Shown here one piece after another: positions 1 to 9,464 of a stretch of DNA of 64,000 nt. Under the pieces are notes generated by a model, which had not been told where the DNA came from, did not search any database, and was given only the letters and a program-made list of their open reading frames with translations. The stretch covers positions 1 through 64,000 of the forward strand of contig WVZY01000020.1 of assembly GCA_011772205.1 (NCBI GenBank), written 5' to 3'. The translations under genes and the position numbers were made by a program. This stretch comes from Candidatus Latescibacterota bacterium. Its GTDB lineage: Bacteria; Krumholzibacteriota; Krumholzibacteriia; WVZY01. How positions within the stretch are numbered: position 1 is the stretch's first letter; the number at the start of each line of letters is the position of its first letter.

Positions 1-47
1 CCTACGTTTATATGCGGCTTCGTCCTCTCGAATTTCTTCCTGGCCAT
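1..47 (-). CDS. tuf: Elongation factor Tu, N-terminal fragment (runs off the window)
   Basis: Only the first 15 codons are inside the window. They read MARKKFERTKPHINV, the recognisable N-terminus of EF-Tu, the GTPase that delivers aminoacyl-tRNA to the ribosome. The ATG is at 47-45 and is preceded by a strong AGGAGGAG ribosome binding site (53-60). Four tRNA genes lie directly upstream on the same strand, as in the E. coli tufB operon, which supports the call. The rest of the gene lies before position 1. Confidence 0.9.
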   Translation of the reverse strand, partial: MARKKFERTKPHINV

Positions 48-87
48 CCGTTCTCCTCCTTAAAAAAGTTCTGGCCACAAATAATCA

Positions 88-163
88 TGGAGCCCACGAC
101 CGGATTTGAACCGGTGACCTTTTGCTTACCATGCAAATGCTCTACCGACTGAGCTACGTGGGC
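88..163 (-). tRNA. tRNA-Thr (anticodon GGT)
   Basis: Read on the minus strand it folds as a cloverleaf: acceptor GCCCACG (163-157) pairs with the segment before the encoded CCA (90-88). The D arm is present, the anticodon stem TTTGC/GCAAA encloses the loop ATGGTAA (anticodon GGT), and the T arm contains GGTTCAAATCC. It is the tRNA closest to tuf, matching the position of thrT in E. coli. The CCA end is genomically encoded. Confidence 0.95.
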
Positions 164-175
164 GACATGCAAGTC

Positions 176-252
176 TGGAGCGGGAAACGGGATTCGAACC
201 CGCGACCCTCAGCTTGGAAGGCTGATGCTCTAGCCAACTGAGCTATTCCCGC
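176..252 (-). tRNA. tRNA-Gly (anticodon TCC)
   Basis: On the minus strand the acceptor GCGGGAA (252-246) pairs with TTCCCGC ahead of an encoded CCA. The anticodon stem TCAGC/GCTGA holds the loop CTTCCAA with anticodon TCC, and the T loop GGTTCGAATCC is intact. It lies 12 bases upstream of tRNA-Thr(GGT), equivalent to glyT, and is presumably processed from the same transcript as tuf. Confidence 0.95.
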
Positions 253-270
253 TCCGCACACCGAAACTCA

Positions 271-355
271 TGGTGGGGAGGGGAGGATTCGAACCTCCGA
301 AGGCTTCGCCGACAGATTTACAGTCTGTTCCCTTTGACCGCTCGGGAACCTCCCC
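271..355 (-). tRNA. tRNA-Tyr (anticodon GTA)
   Basis: This is a type II tRNA of 85 bases including the encoded CCA. The acceptor GGGGAGG (355-349) has its complement before CCA. The anticodon stem CAGA/TCTG encloses CTGTAAA (anticodon GTA). A long variable arm (GGCGAAGCC region) is present, as expected for bacterial tRNA-Tyr. The position matches tyrU in the E. coli tufB operon. Confidence 0.95.
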
Positions 356-542
356 AACGAACTCGCGAATCATAGTTTAGCAAACTCAGCGGGCACAATA
401 ATGAAAGACAATCCCCCGGCTTTCCCGAAGCCATGGGGATAGCTTCCTGGATCGTCACTAAGGTGCTGAAATGCCCTTGGTGCTATAGCACTGTATGTCT
501 ATGAAGAGAGTAAAGATTAAGCCAACTGCCACGCGGTACTCT

Positions 543-617
543 TGGAGCTGGCGAGAGGATTTGAACCCCCAACCACCTCATTACAAATGAGATGCTCTAC
601 CGTTGAGCTACGCCAGC
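543..617 (-). tRNA. tRNA-Thr (anticodon TGT)
   Basis: On the minus strand the acceptor GCTGGCG (617-611) pairs before an encoded CCA (545-543). The anticodon loop TTTGTAA gives anticodon TGT, and the T loop GGTTCAAATCC is intact. It is first in the cluster. A 187-base spacer separates it from tRNA-Tyr; the spacer holds a perfect 12-base palindrome GTGCTATAGCAC (480-491) and no visible gene. Confidence 0.95.
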
Positions 618-659
618 CCGAAAATCAGAAAATTCGGCAACCCCCAAGAAAAATTCGCG

Positions 660-702
660 ATATAGACTATTAAAGTTATTGAACGTCAAGTTATTATGTC
701 AA
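660..702 (-). promoter_or_regulatory. Probable promoter(s) of the tRNA-tuf operon
   Basis: Two -35-like hexamers lie 40-85 bases upstream of tRNA-Thr(TGT) on the minus strand: TTGACA (702-697) and TTGACG (689-684). They are followed by AT-rich -10 candidates, TAACTT about 18 bases after the first and TCTATA 17 bases after the second. The -35 boxes are convincing; the -10 boxes are poor, so the exact start is uncertain. The position fits the promoter of a highly expressed stable-RNA operon. Confidence 0.45.
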
Positions 703-1280
703 GCAAAAAATAGCTAATCTGCAAAATTCATCAACCAGTAAATTAATTCCAGCAAAAAAACTGGCATGAATGAAGGGGCTCGTGAAAGACCAGCTCTTGC
801 ACGCTATTCATCCCCTCGATTGCTCCAGGATTCTCCAGCCTCGAGCATGCGACATCACCTTTTCGATGCCTGCGATTATTATGCCACAATTATTCATATT
901 TATATGAAACTCGTCTATCCTATTGTTAATTATCGTGTTACAACAGCCCGTTTCTCCAAGCCTTGGTCAATAGCATGCCTTGGCGATTTTCATAACGAGG
1001 CCCTGCGGATCGAAAGCGAAGGATCATCCTAGGGCGAAGGCATTTCATCGTTGTGAACGAGCCGCTCCCTCGAGGGATGCAACGACTCATCTGAAGCGGA
1101 ACAGATAACAAGCAGAAGCCCATTGCATTCGGCATTTATCGTTACATGCTGAAGGTGGAAAATTATATCGAGATGAAAAGGATGCTACTTGTCAGATTAT
1201 GCCCCCCCGCGGAGGGGGGCTGGCCGAATGATCCGACGCATCGACCAGTCCCCCGCGCGGGCAAAGGGGACCTCAGGGGG
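703..1280. other. Intergenic region between the tRNA operon and the protease gene
   Basis: No gene is supported here. The left part is AT-rich and lies upstream of the tRNA operon. The right end, just downstream of the protease stop codon, holds GC-rich inverted repeats: a 7-bp arm pair GCCCCCC (1201-1207) and GGGGGGC (1214-1220), and a looser TCCCC/GGGGA pair around 1249-1270. These could stop transcription from the protease gene, but no T-run follows either on the minus strand, so an intrinsic terminator is not proven. Short ORFs here have no signal peptide, ribosome site or recognisable family. Confidence 0.5.
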
Positions 1281-4200
1281 TTACTTCAGAAGAATCATTT
1301 TCCGTGTGAGCTTCATGTCACCCGCAGCAAACCGGGCGAAGTAAATCCCTGTGGAAACGGTCTGCCCGACGTTATTGGTGCCATCCCACTGGAAAGTGTA
1401 GACACCTGCAGGCTTCCTTCCAACAAAGACTGTCTTCACCAGCTGGCCGGTGACGTTGTAGATCTTGAGGCTCACCGAACCTTTGAGATCGTTCGGGATT
1501 CCCACTTTGATCGTGGTCACCGGGTTGAACGGGTTGGGGTAGTTCTGCCACAAAGTGAGCCTGTCCGGAATCTCCGGAGTCATATTCTCTGCGGCCAGCT
1601 CCACACCCTCACTGCTCATCGCGGTATCGAGCCAGTTCAACACCCGATCGAGAACCGCGGCGCGGCGACTTTCCTCCTGAATGTACTTCAGGTTGAATGA
1701 GAAGTACACGGAGGCATGCGTGGTGTTTACATACCGCACGCCGGCCGCCGAGTCCGGTCCGGTAGGCGCCATGGGCCACAGTTTCGGATCCCATGGTTTG
1801 CCTTCCTTCTCGTAGAACTCGCGGAGCTCCTGCTCCGTGTCGAACAGATCGAGAGAGGAGCCCATTCCGCTGTACTTATAAATCACTGCGCCACCGGGGT
1901 ACGTCGTCGACAGCTTGAGCTCATCCGGGTAGTAACCCTGTATGGTGAAGGTCTCGCCCGCACCAATGGGATCTCCCGGTGTGCTCGTCAGCTGCCGCCA
2001 GCCCGGATCGTCCCGCTCGTAAGCGGCGCCCGTGTACTGCTCCATCCACGGTCTCGCGGAGGAACCGTACGACAGATCGCGCCCGAGCATGAAGATCTGG
2101 TTGAGGTTCGGTCGAGCCGTGCTGAGGAACGCACCCAGCGTATCCCGTTGAGTCGTGTCGAAGTACCAGCTCTCGTCCACGATCACGGCATCATACGCCT
2201 GCAGGATCGCTACCGTGGGTACACCCAGATTGTCCCAATCCCAGATATCGGCCGTCCTGCCGATGGCAGAAAAGGCCGCCTGGAACATTTCCGGAGTGGT
2301 GTGTGACGCACCGCCGAGAAGGACCAGGTAGTCGCCCGAAGGCATGATCCCGAACTCGTACGTGGTTGCCGGAGCACCCGCCGGATCGGTCGATGTATTG
2401 GCGGCGTTGTCCGTGGCCTCGGCGTACAGCTTGATCCGGGTTCCTGAGGACTGTCCCGGAATGTCACCGCTGTACTCATCCGGACTGCCCGTGGGGCTCA
2501 TCGCCACAGATGTCCAGCTGCTGCCATCGTCGGTGCTGTAGTAAAGCGTGACCATGGCCACACCCGACAACGCATCCTGCACGGTGGTGGTCACCGTGTA
2601 CGGACCGACCGTGTCGAATGTGCTGGCAGGCACGTCTGTCGACACGAATTCAGGTGGTACCGTATCCTCCATCCCCTCGATTCGCACATCGTCCACGTAC
2701 CATCCAACCCTCTGGACGCTGGCATCGCTTCCGAAGTGGAGCCGGATGAGGACGGCCGTGCCTTTGTACGGCGTGAGGTCGAAGGTGGCCTTGTGCCAGA
2801 CGTCGTTGTTGTATCCGGAGAAGCACGGCTCGCCAGGGATCCCGGCGTTGCTCGAGCTCGCGGCATCTTCGGGGTACCCGATGTCCGGCGTGAGAATCGT
2901 CCACGAACTTCCGCCGTCCGTGGAGATCTTCACGTTACCACCGTCGAAGTAGTTCTCGATGTAGTACCACTGCCAGAAACTCAGTGCGGCATAGGTGGCA
3001 CCGCTCGGAACGATGACCGGCGGGAGATCCAGCTTCGAGTTGGAGCTGGAGGAATAGTTACCACCGACTTTGGTAGCCCACAGCTTTATGCCCGAATGTG
3101 CTGAATCCGGACCCTCCGTCGGCTCACCCCACTCCCAGTCGGGGCCTGTGGCGGTGAAGCCGCCGTCATCCGCCTCGAAATCCCACGCGTAGTAATCAAC
3201 GATCTCGAACGAATGGTATCCCACGGCCGGTTCTCTCGCGGTGTTCGGAACGTCCGCAATGTCCCTGGCGCGGATGTAGTAGTTGTACACATCACCGAGG
3301 ACGGACGGTCCCGGGATGTCTGCCTGGTACAGATCTCCGCCGAGGGAGGCCATTGGAATCGTTACGTTCGTTCCGCCGTTCTTGTTGTACGTGACGGACA
3401 CGCCGCTCGGATCGACACCGACGTTATCTGTGATGGTCGCTTGGATCCCGTACGGGCCGGTCTGATCCGCCGAATTGGGATACGGCGAGTGCACGATGAC
3501 TGGCGGTTCGGTATCGGCCGTCACTTCGAAGGTGTGCTGCTCGTCCGGAGCTCCCGGCGGATCGTAGGCCGTGCTCCCATCGACGTTCGCAGCTCTGATG
3601 TAGTAGCGCACCGTTGTACCGAACGATTGCGGAGGAATGGATGCTCCGTATTCATCCGGATTCCCGGTGGGCAGCATCTGTACGGTCACCGGGCCCGCGC
3701 CCACATCGTACGTCAGCTTGACGCGGGTCGGGTCGAGCGTCTCCGAGTAGACCAGAGCCACCACCGGGTAGGCACTGAGCGTATCCTCCGTGTCGAGCAG
3801 CGGTGTGTGCACGATGTCCGGCATCGAGAGCCAACCCAGCACGCGGTCCATGATGCCCGCTCGGCGAGCCGGCTCCTGGATGTAGTAGAAGTTGAAGCAG
3901 AAATAGACGGATCGATACGTGTCGGCGTTGTATTTCATCGCCGCTGTCGCATCGGTGCTCTTTGGAGCATGAGGCATGACGCCGTCCCACTCCTTGAAGT
4001 CCTTTTCGTACGTCTCCTCCAATTCTTCTCTGCTGATCAGGGAGGTTCCCTCTCCTGTGTACCGGTAGATGATCTCGCCGCCCGGGTAGGTTGCCGAGCG
4101 CTGGACTTCATCCGGGTAGGAACCCGAAATCACGAACGTCTCACCGGCGCCGATCGGCTCGCCGGGTTCACCGCTGAGCTGTGTCCAACCGGGATTGTCC

Positions 4201-7200
4201 TGGACGTACGCAGCGCGCATGTACTGCTCGATCCACGGGCGCGTCGAAGAGTAGTATCCGAGGTCGCGACCCAGGATGAAGATCTGTTTCTTCGCACCCA
4301 GTGCACCGGATTCGAGGTACGCCGCGAGATCATTACGCTCCGTCGTGGTGAGATAGCTTGTCTCGTCCACGATAACCGTTCTGTAAAGGCCAAGCTTGTC
4401 GGCGGACAGCCAGCCCTGGGTGGGCCTGTACCAGTAGTCTGCCGCATGGCCATTGGCCTCCAGCGCATCCCGGAACATTTCCAGTGATGTTGCCGGACTC
4501 GCCATCTGCAACACGAGAATCGGGGCGGAGGGCAGGATCGCGAATTCATACGTGTCTGCCGGTGCTCCCGGAGGATCCGTAGTCTCATTCGGTGTCGATG
4601 CCGTATCGGTCGCCTTGATGTAGAGCTTTATTGTTGTCCCGCTCGCCTGACCCGGAATATCGGCTACCCATTGATTCGGATCACCGCCCGGGCTCATCGG
4701 GAGCTCGGTGTAGCTTGCACCATCATTGGTGCTGTAGAACACTGACACCGTTCCTACACCGGAGAGCGCATCCACAACGTAAGTGCTCACCTCGTATGGT
4801 CCGATGGTGTCGAAGCTGCTCGCGGGTACTTCTGTATCGCTGATGACCGGCGGAATATTATCGACATCCGTGCTTCTCAGCATCACGTCATCGACGTACC
4901 AGCCGGATCTCTGGATACTGCCGTCGCTCCCAAAGTGGTAGCGAATGATGACCTGCTGTCCCGAATACGCGGAGAGATCGAACAGCTCTTCCTGCCAGAA
5001 GTCGTTGTTGTAACCGGTGAAGCAAGGCTCACCGGGTATCCCCTCGTTACCGGTACGGGCAATGCCATCGTAGCCGCCTAACGGCTCGACGACATCCCAG
5101 TTCGTTCCTCCGTCGGTGGAAACCTTTACGTTGCCGCCGTCATAGTTCGTTTCGATGTAGTACCAGTGCCAGAACGACAAGATCGCATAAGGCTTACTGG
5201 CAGCAAGAGTGATCGGCGGAATGTCGAGCGTTGCATCGGCCAACCTGGGATAATTTCCGTCCAGGACCGTCGCCCAAAGGTTGACTCCGGAGTGAGCACT
5301 GCCAGGACCGGTCGTCGGCTCACCCCACTCCCATACGTCGCCGGCCTGAGTGAATCCGCCGTCATCCATCTCGAAATCCCAGACGAACACTTTAACGATC
5401 TCGAAGTGATACGTTCCGGTTTCAGGTACACGGGTGACGTTCCCGGAGTAAGATTCATCCATCGCGTAGAGGTAGTAGTCGTAGTAGTCCCCTACTTCGG
5501 ATGGGCCGGGAATCTCGCCGTAGTACTGGTCTGACTGCTGCGTCATCTTCACCCGGTGGTACATGCCGCCGTTTTTCGAAAACATGAGATACACGCTCTC
5601 CACACCGATGTTGTCCGTGCAATCGGCGTAGATGCGGTACGGCCCGTCGAGATCGTTCGTGTTGTAGTACCTCCGATGCTCGACCACAGGCGCTTCATCG
5701 TCGGGCGCGACCCAGAAGGAGTGCTTGTTCATCGGAGCACCCATAGGATCCGTCGATGTGTGGCCTTCAATGTCGCTCGCAGTGATGTAGTAGTTCACCT
5801 GCGTATCGAGCGGCTGTGCCGGAATGAAGGCTTCATACTCATCCGGATTTCCAGTGGGTGTCATTGGAATGCTCGCCTCGGGTCCGCCGACATCATAGAC
5901 AACGGCAAAGGAGGACGGATCCAGTGCGAAATAATCGGAGGTGATCACCGCAAGAACCTGATACGGATCTGTCGTGTTCTCCGTATCCCCTAACGGCGTA
6001 TGGTCAATCTCCGGGTACCCCTGGAGCCAGTCCAGGATCCGTGCCATCACCGTGCTGCGGTCGCCGGCCGTAGCAATCGCCTCGAAGCCAAAGGCGAAAT
6101 AGACGAGCTTGTAAGTCCCGTCATCATAGGACAGTCCGGCAGTACCCGAACTGTTGATGCCGTTCGATGAGACCTGTTCCTTGACAAGAACTACCTCGGC
6201 TCCCGCGGTGGCTTCCGGAACGAGAGGATCGTATACGAAAGCTGTCAGCGCAGGAGCAATCGGATCGATCTCCGAGGCATAGCTCTGGTTATTGGCACCG
6301 TCGCCTCCCTTGATGTCGAAGGCGAGACCCGTACCAACGGGGTGGGTCGCCTCGCCAATAACGGCTCCTAGCTTTACATCATCCTGCACATAAGTTGCGT
6401 GGAGGTAGTTCGCGTAGAAATCTGCTGTACGGATATCGTAGCCGATGTCCTGCCCGGAGATGAAAAGTCGGCCCCCGCTGTCGAGGTAGGCGGCGATTTC
6501 TGCTTGATCAACCGCCGTGAGGGTGGTGGTGTAATCATCCCCTGTCAACCAAACGACGGACTCGAACAGGGCCATCTCGGCGGCCGTCGGCGGCGCCGTC
6601 ACGGTCAAATACGACCTGCCCGCAGCCAGGACCGCCTGTTCGTAGTACATCTGGTAGGCATCTCCTCCATCGTCGTCTACGATGAGAATCTGCGCACCTT
6701 CCATAGGCACATTCAACGTTGTGGTCATGCCTTCCATGATCACGATATCGGTTCTCGTTGTGATGGGATACGGAAACACCGGACTGAAGATCAGGTCGTA
6801 CGTTCCCACGGGGAGACCGATGCTGTATTCTCCCGTCGCAGGATTCGTCGAGCTCCATACAACCGGCTCGCCCGCGAGTTTCACGATGATATCCGCGGCA
6901 ATCCCAGCTGCGGTTTCCGCATCGGTCACATAACCGGCGACCGTTCCCGACGGAAGCTGGTTCAAGGTGAAATCCTGAACCGTCACAACGTCGGCTGCAA
7001 CTGATACGACCTCTGTAGCCGTTTCATAACCAAAACGTGAGACCTCAACGGTATGATCCCCGGCCACCAGCTGGACTGTGTAGTGACCGAACGCATCCGT
7101 GTACACCTTCTGCCCGGTATCCACGATGAGAACCTTGGCATTGTCCACGGTTCCGCCGCCGGAACTGTAGACGGTTCCCTCCAGTGTTCCAACACCGACA

Positions 7201-8654
7201 AGCGCAGCGCTAACTGCACCAAACGCGCTGACGCGACCCCACCCATAGCTGTTGTCCATTCCGGGATCGCCGTAGTCAATCGCCGTCTGGGAAAGAAGCA
7301 GCTTGGTCTGATCCACAGTGAGCATCGGATTGCCCTGGAGCATGAGAGCGATGGTACCGGAAACATGAGGAGTCGCCATCGATGTGCCGTTCCAGCCGTT
7401 CCATTCCCAGCCCCCGCCAGGAACACTGGAATAGATGGCCACACCGGGAGCAGAGATATCCGGTTTTATCCAGGTCCCTACATAGGGAGGGCTGTTCCAT
7501 GTAACCGGACCCCGGCCCGAGAAGCTTGCAATCACTTCGGAACTATCGGTGGCACCGACTCCATAAGCGCTCGGCACGTTGCCCGGGCTGGCTGTCGTGC
7601 TCGGGCTCGGGCCGCTGTTTCCTATGGCGAAGCTCGGAAACACATTTGCTGCCACCATGTTGTCCGTCGGAGCGATCATCTCCGGGTAGGTTCCCGTGGC
7701 TCCGAGAGACATGTTCACCAGCTGCGCGCCATCATCGGTAGCGGGGTTTTCGTCCGGGTCGATGATCCACTCCATACCGCCAGCCACCTGGGCGAACGTT
7801 CCGCTTCCCCCAGGAATTACCAGACCATGCATCAGATTCGCACCAGGGGCGACACCAATGTCATAGCCACTGGCGTTTCCTCCGATCATCGTTCCGGTCG
7901 TGTGCGTTCCATGATCGTCCGAATCGTGCGGCACAGAGCCCGGAATAATGTCTCCGTTGGAATCGAACTCCGCCCAGCCACCAGGATAAGTTGGGTCCAG
8001 GGGATTGTTGGTGACCATTTTCCCATTGATATCGGGGTGCGAGATGTCCACACCGGTATCAAGGCCCCCAACAACAACTCCCGTCCCATCCAATCCAAAC
8101 GTTGTCCAGACCTGCTTGGCTCCAATTCTCGTAATGGAGTCCCAAGGCTGCGTCTGTTGTTGCGCGGCGCGGTTCGGACCTCCCCATTTGCCTTCGGCCG
8201 AATCTTCAGGCCGTGGAGGCAGCGTGATGATAAAGTTTTCGAACACCGTCAAAACATCCGGGCGAGCAGCGATGGACTCAATGACGTCCCTCGTCGCTTT
8301 CACCAGCACGATGTTGTCGATCCAGAACTGTCGGATCTTTTGGACTCTGCTGCGCGTGCCTGGTGAATCGAGGTAACTCACGAGATCCGCTTGGGACTCC
8401 CTGGACGTTCGACGCAGTTCGGTGAATACAGCTGCGCGCATTCCCCGAATCCTGTTCGTGTTGGCGACTGCGCGCATTTTGACAATAGCCGTGACGACCT
8501 CGCCCGGCTGTGCAGCGGTGAGCTTAGCCGCTAATCCCGGTGAAATCTTATCTTTGATGTCTATGCTCGTATCCGCGCTGTATACCACCGGGATCAATAG
8601 CAGTACGGCCAAGAGAACCGCCACGGAACTCGATATCTTCTTTTTCTGCAACAT
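1281..8654 (-). CDS. Giant secreted subtilisin-like (S8) protease with repeated modules and FlgD-like C-terminal sorting domain
   Basis: A 2457-residue secreted serine protease. A signal peptide (about 1-27, ending VYSA) is followed by an inhibitor-like propeptide (about 40-145) and an S8 catalytic domain (about 170-485) with Asp199 (LDTGVD), His248 (DHGTHTTG), Asn346 (GNSG) and Ser425 (NGTSMATPH). Two carboxypeptidase-regulatory-like beta domains follow (about 488-655). The rest is modular: glutamine-amidotransferase-like or ThuA-like domains near 656-885, 1378-1618 and 2105-2345, separated by Ig-like domains, and two jellyroll (MAM-like) domains near 1085-1260 and 1816-2005. The C-terminus (about 2363-2457) is a FlgD/T9SS type A-like sorting domain with QNYPNPFNP and ending KMILLK. 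The ATG has a good AAAGGA ribosome site. It probably degrades external protein or acts at the surface. The substrate is unknown. Confidence 0.93.
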   Translation of the reverse strand: MLQKKKISSSVAVLLAVLLLIPVVYSADTSIDIKDKISPGLAAKLTAAQPGEVVTAIVKMRAVANTNRIRGMRAAVFTELRRTSRESQADLVSYLDSPGTRSRVQKIRQFWIDNIVLVKATRDVIESIAARPDVLTVFENFIITLPPRPEDSAEGKWGGPNRAAQQQTQPWDSITRIGAKQVWTTFGLDGTGVVVGGLDTGVDISHPDINGKMVTNNPLDPTYPGGWAEFDSNGDIIPGSVPHDSDDHGTHTTGTMIGGNASGYDIGVAPGANLMHGLVIPGGSGTFAQVAGGMEWIIDPDENPATDDGAQLVNMSLGATGTYPEMIAPTDNMVAANVFPSFAIGNSGPSPSTTASPGNVPSAYGVGATDSSEVIASFSGRGPVTWNSPPYVGTWIKPDISAPGVAIYSSVPGGGWEWNGWNGTSMATPHVSGTIALMLQGNPMLTVDQTKLLLSQTAIDYGDPGMDNSYGWGRVSAFGAVSAALVGVGTLEGTVYSSGGGTVDNAKVLIVDTGQKVYTDAFGHYTVQLVAGDHTVEVSRFGYETATEVVSVAADVVTVQDFTLNQLPSGTVAGYVTDAETAAGIAADIIVKLAGEPVVWSSTNPATGEYSIGLPVGTYDLIFSPVFPYPITTRTDIVIMEGMTTTLNVPMEGAQILIVDDDGGDAYQMYYEQAVLAAGRSYLTVTAPPTAAEMALFESVVWLTGDDYTTTLTAVDQAEIAAYLDSGGRLFISGQDIGYDIRTADFYANYLHATYVQDDVKLGAVIGEATHPVGTGLAFDIKGGDGANNQSYASEIDPIAPALTAFVYDPLVPEATAGAEVVLVKEQVSSNGINSSGTAGLSYDDGTYKLVYFAFGFEAIATAGDRSTVMARILDWLQGYPEIDHTPLGDTENTTDPYQVLAVITSDYFALDPSSFAVVYDVGGPEASIPMTPTGNPDEYEAFIPAQPLDTQVNYYITASDIEGHTSTDPMGAPMNKHSFWVAPDDEAPVVEHRRYYNTNDLDGPYRIYADCTDNIGVESVYLMFSKNGGMYHRVKMTQQSDQYYGEIPGPSEVGDYYDYYLYAMDESYSGNVTRVPETGTYHFEIVKVFVWDFEMDDGGFTQAGDVWEWGEPTTGPGSAHSGVNLWATVLDGNYPRLADATLDIPPITLAASKPYAILSFWHWYYIETNYDGGNVKVSTDGGTNWDVVEPLGGYDGIARTGNEGIPGEPCFTGYNNDFWQEELFDLSAYSGQQVIIRYHFGSDGSIQRSGWYVDDVMLRSTDVDNIPPVISDTEVPASSFDTIGPYEVSTYVVDALSGVGTVSVFYSTNDGASYTELPMSPGGDPNQWVADIPGQASGTTIKLYIKATDTASTPNETTDPPGAPADTYEFAILPSAPILVLQMASPATSLEMFRDALEANGHAADYWYRPTQGWLSADKLGLYRTVIVDETSYLTTTERNDLAAYLESGALGAKKQIFILGRDLGYYSSTRPWIEQYMRAAYVQDNPGWTQLSGEPGEPIGAGETFVISGSYPDEVQRSATYPGGEIIYRYTGEGTSLISREELEETYEKDFKEWDGVMPHAPKSTDATAAMKYNADTYRSVYFCFNFYYIQEPARRAGIMDRVLGWLSMPDIVHTPLLDTEDTLSAYPVVALVYSETLDPTRVKLTYDVGAGPVTVQMLPTGNPDEYGASIPPQSFGTTVRYYIRAANVDGSTAYDPPGAPDEQHTFEVTADTEPPVIVHSPYPNSADQTGPYGIQATITDNVGVDPSGVSVTYNKNGGTNVTIPMASLGGDLYQADIPGPSVLGDVYNYYIRARDIADVPNTAREPAVGYHSFEIVDYYAWDFEADDGGFTATGPDWEWGEPTEGPDSAHSGIKLWATKVGGNYSSSSNSKLDLPPVIVPSGATYAALSFWQWYYIENYFDGGNVKISTDGGSSWTILTPDIGYPEDAASSSNAGIPGEPCFSGYNNDVWHKATFDLTPYKGTAVLIRLHFGSDASVQRVGWYVDDVRIEGMEDTVPPEFVSTDVPASTFDTVGPYTVTTTVQDALSGVAMVTLYYSTDDGSSWTSVAMSPTGSPDEYSGDIPGQSSGTRIKLYAEATDNAANTSTDPAGAPATTYEFGIMPSGDYLVLLGGASHTTPEMFQAAFSAIGRTADIWDWDNLGVPTVAILQAYDAVIVDESWYFDTTQRDTLGAFLSTARPNLNQIFMLGRDLSYGSSARPWMEQYTGAAYERDDPGWRQLTSTPGDPIGAGETFTIQGYYPDELKLSTTYPGGAVIYKYSGMGSSLDLFDTEQELREFYEKEGKPWDPKLWPMAPTGPDSAAGVRYVNTTHASVYFSFNLKYIQEESRRAAVLDRVLNWLDTAMSSEGVELAAENMTPEIPDRLTLWQNYPNPFNPVTTIKVGIPNDLKGSVSLKIYNVTGQLVKTVFVGRKPAGVYTFQWDGTNNVGQTVSTGIYFARFAAGDMKLTRKMILLK

Positions 8655-8729
8655 GGCTAATTCCTTTCCTCGATTCCGCTGGGATGCCAGGGATGTTTGA
8701 TCCCTGGCCCATCGGTTTCATCTTGGCCT

Positions 8730-9464
8730 CTACTGATCAACGCTTCCCTCACTAGTTATCATGTACGTCACATGATAGTCTTCCACTTCCCCAAACAGCT
8801 GTTCGCCGTCCGGACTCATGTCGGGATCGTCGTAGCAAAGCACGCATCGAACCCATATGGGTCGAAGGTCCTTGTTCTGCCACTTAGTGGATCCCATACC
8901 GTCGTAGTCCTGGATTTCCGGAACGCTGAACTTGGTGAGGTAATTGACGCACACGGTTTCGGCAGTCGTGGGGAAGAGATGATGAAGATTGATGTTCTTA
9001 TGTAGCATCAACTCATTCTTGCCCCACTTCCCATCCTGATTCCAATCCGCCCAAAGTGCAACGGTGAGATCTTCCTCGAATTCGCTCGCCATTCGAAGTG
9101 CAGCTTCTGGTATTCGGATTTTCCACAAAACCAGAGCCCACTTCTTGGCCACCCACCACCTGCCAATATTCACGAAATGAACTCCCTCCATCTCAGCGCT
9201 GGAGCTCCCAAGCTGCTCGATGGCCTTGTCCCAAACGTGAACGTGAGGATAAGGTGGAGGCGCCGGCCCGGGGAGAACCTTCTGGTAATAAGGTTTCCCC
9301 TCGAGCATTTCAACCTCACCGGTTGAAATGAACTTGCCGACGTCGATGATTGAGGACATGTCCGGCGCGCAGATGTTTACAGTCATCTCGGCGGCCTGAA
9401 TGCTTGAAGCGGAAAAGACCAGGAACGGGAGAAATGCCAGCAAACACGGTCCTTTTTTGAACAT
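8730..9464 (-). CDS. Secreted protein with GEVED-type motif, function unknown
   Basis: 244 residues with a clear signal peptide (about 1-25, cleavage near IQAAE) and an AGGAGG ribosome site before the ATG. The segment WADWNQDGKW (138-147) followed by FGEVEDYHV (224-232) matches the GEVED domain layout, a beta-rich domain common in secreted multidomain proteins of Bacteroidota and related phyla. The mature protein has few cysteines and no membrane segment after the signal. It lies 75 bases upstream of the giant protease on the same strand, so the two may be co-transcribed. It lacks a C-terminal FlgD-like sorting domain. Its biochemical role cannot be read from the sequence. Confidence 0.75.
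   Translation of the reverse strand: MFKKGPCLLAFLPFLVFSASSIQAAEMTVNICAPDMSSIIDVGKFISTGEVEMLEGKPYYQKVLPGPAPPPYPHVHVWDKAIEQLGSSSAEMEGVHFVNIGRWWVAKKWALVLWKIRIPEAALRMASEFEEDLTVALWADWNQDGKWGKNELMLHKNINLHHLFPTTAETVCVNYLTKFSVPEIQDYDGMGSTKWQNKDLRPIWVRCVLCYDDPDMSPDGEQLFGEVEDYHVTYMITSEGSVDQ

Noticed and set aside
766-1032. Plus-strand ORF of 88 codons between the tRNAs and the protease.
   Set aside because: No supporting site or motif; composition looks random.
3213-8366. Long plus-strand open frames opposite the protease (for example 3213-4487 and 7053-8366).
   Set aside because: They mirror the codon pattern of the protease gene, lack ribosome sites and family motifs, and are rich in Arg/His as expected of antisense shadows.
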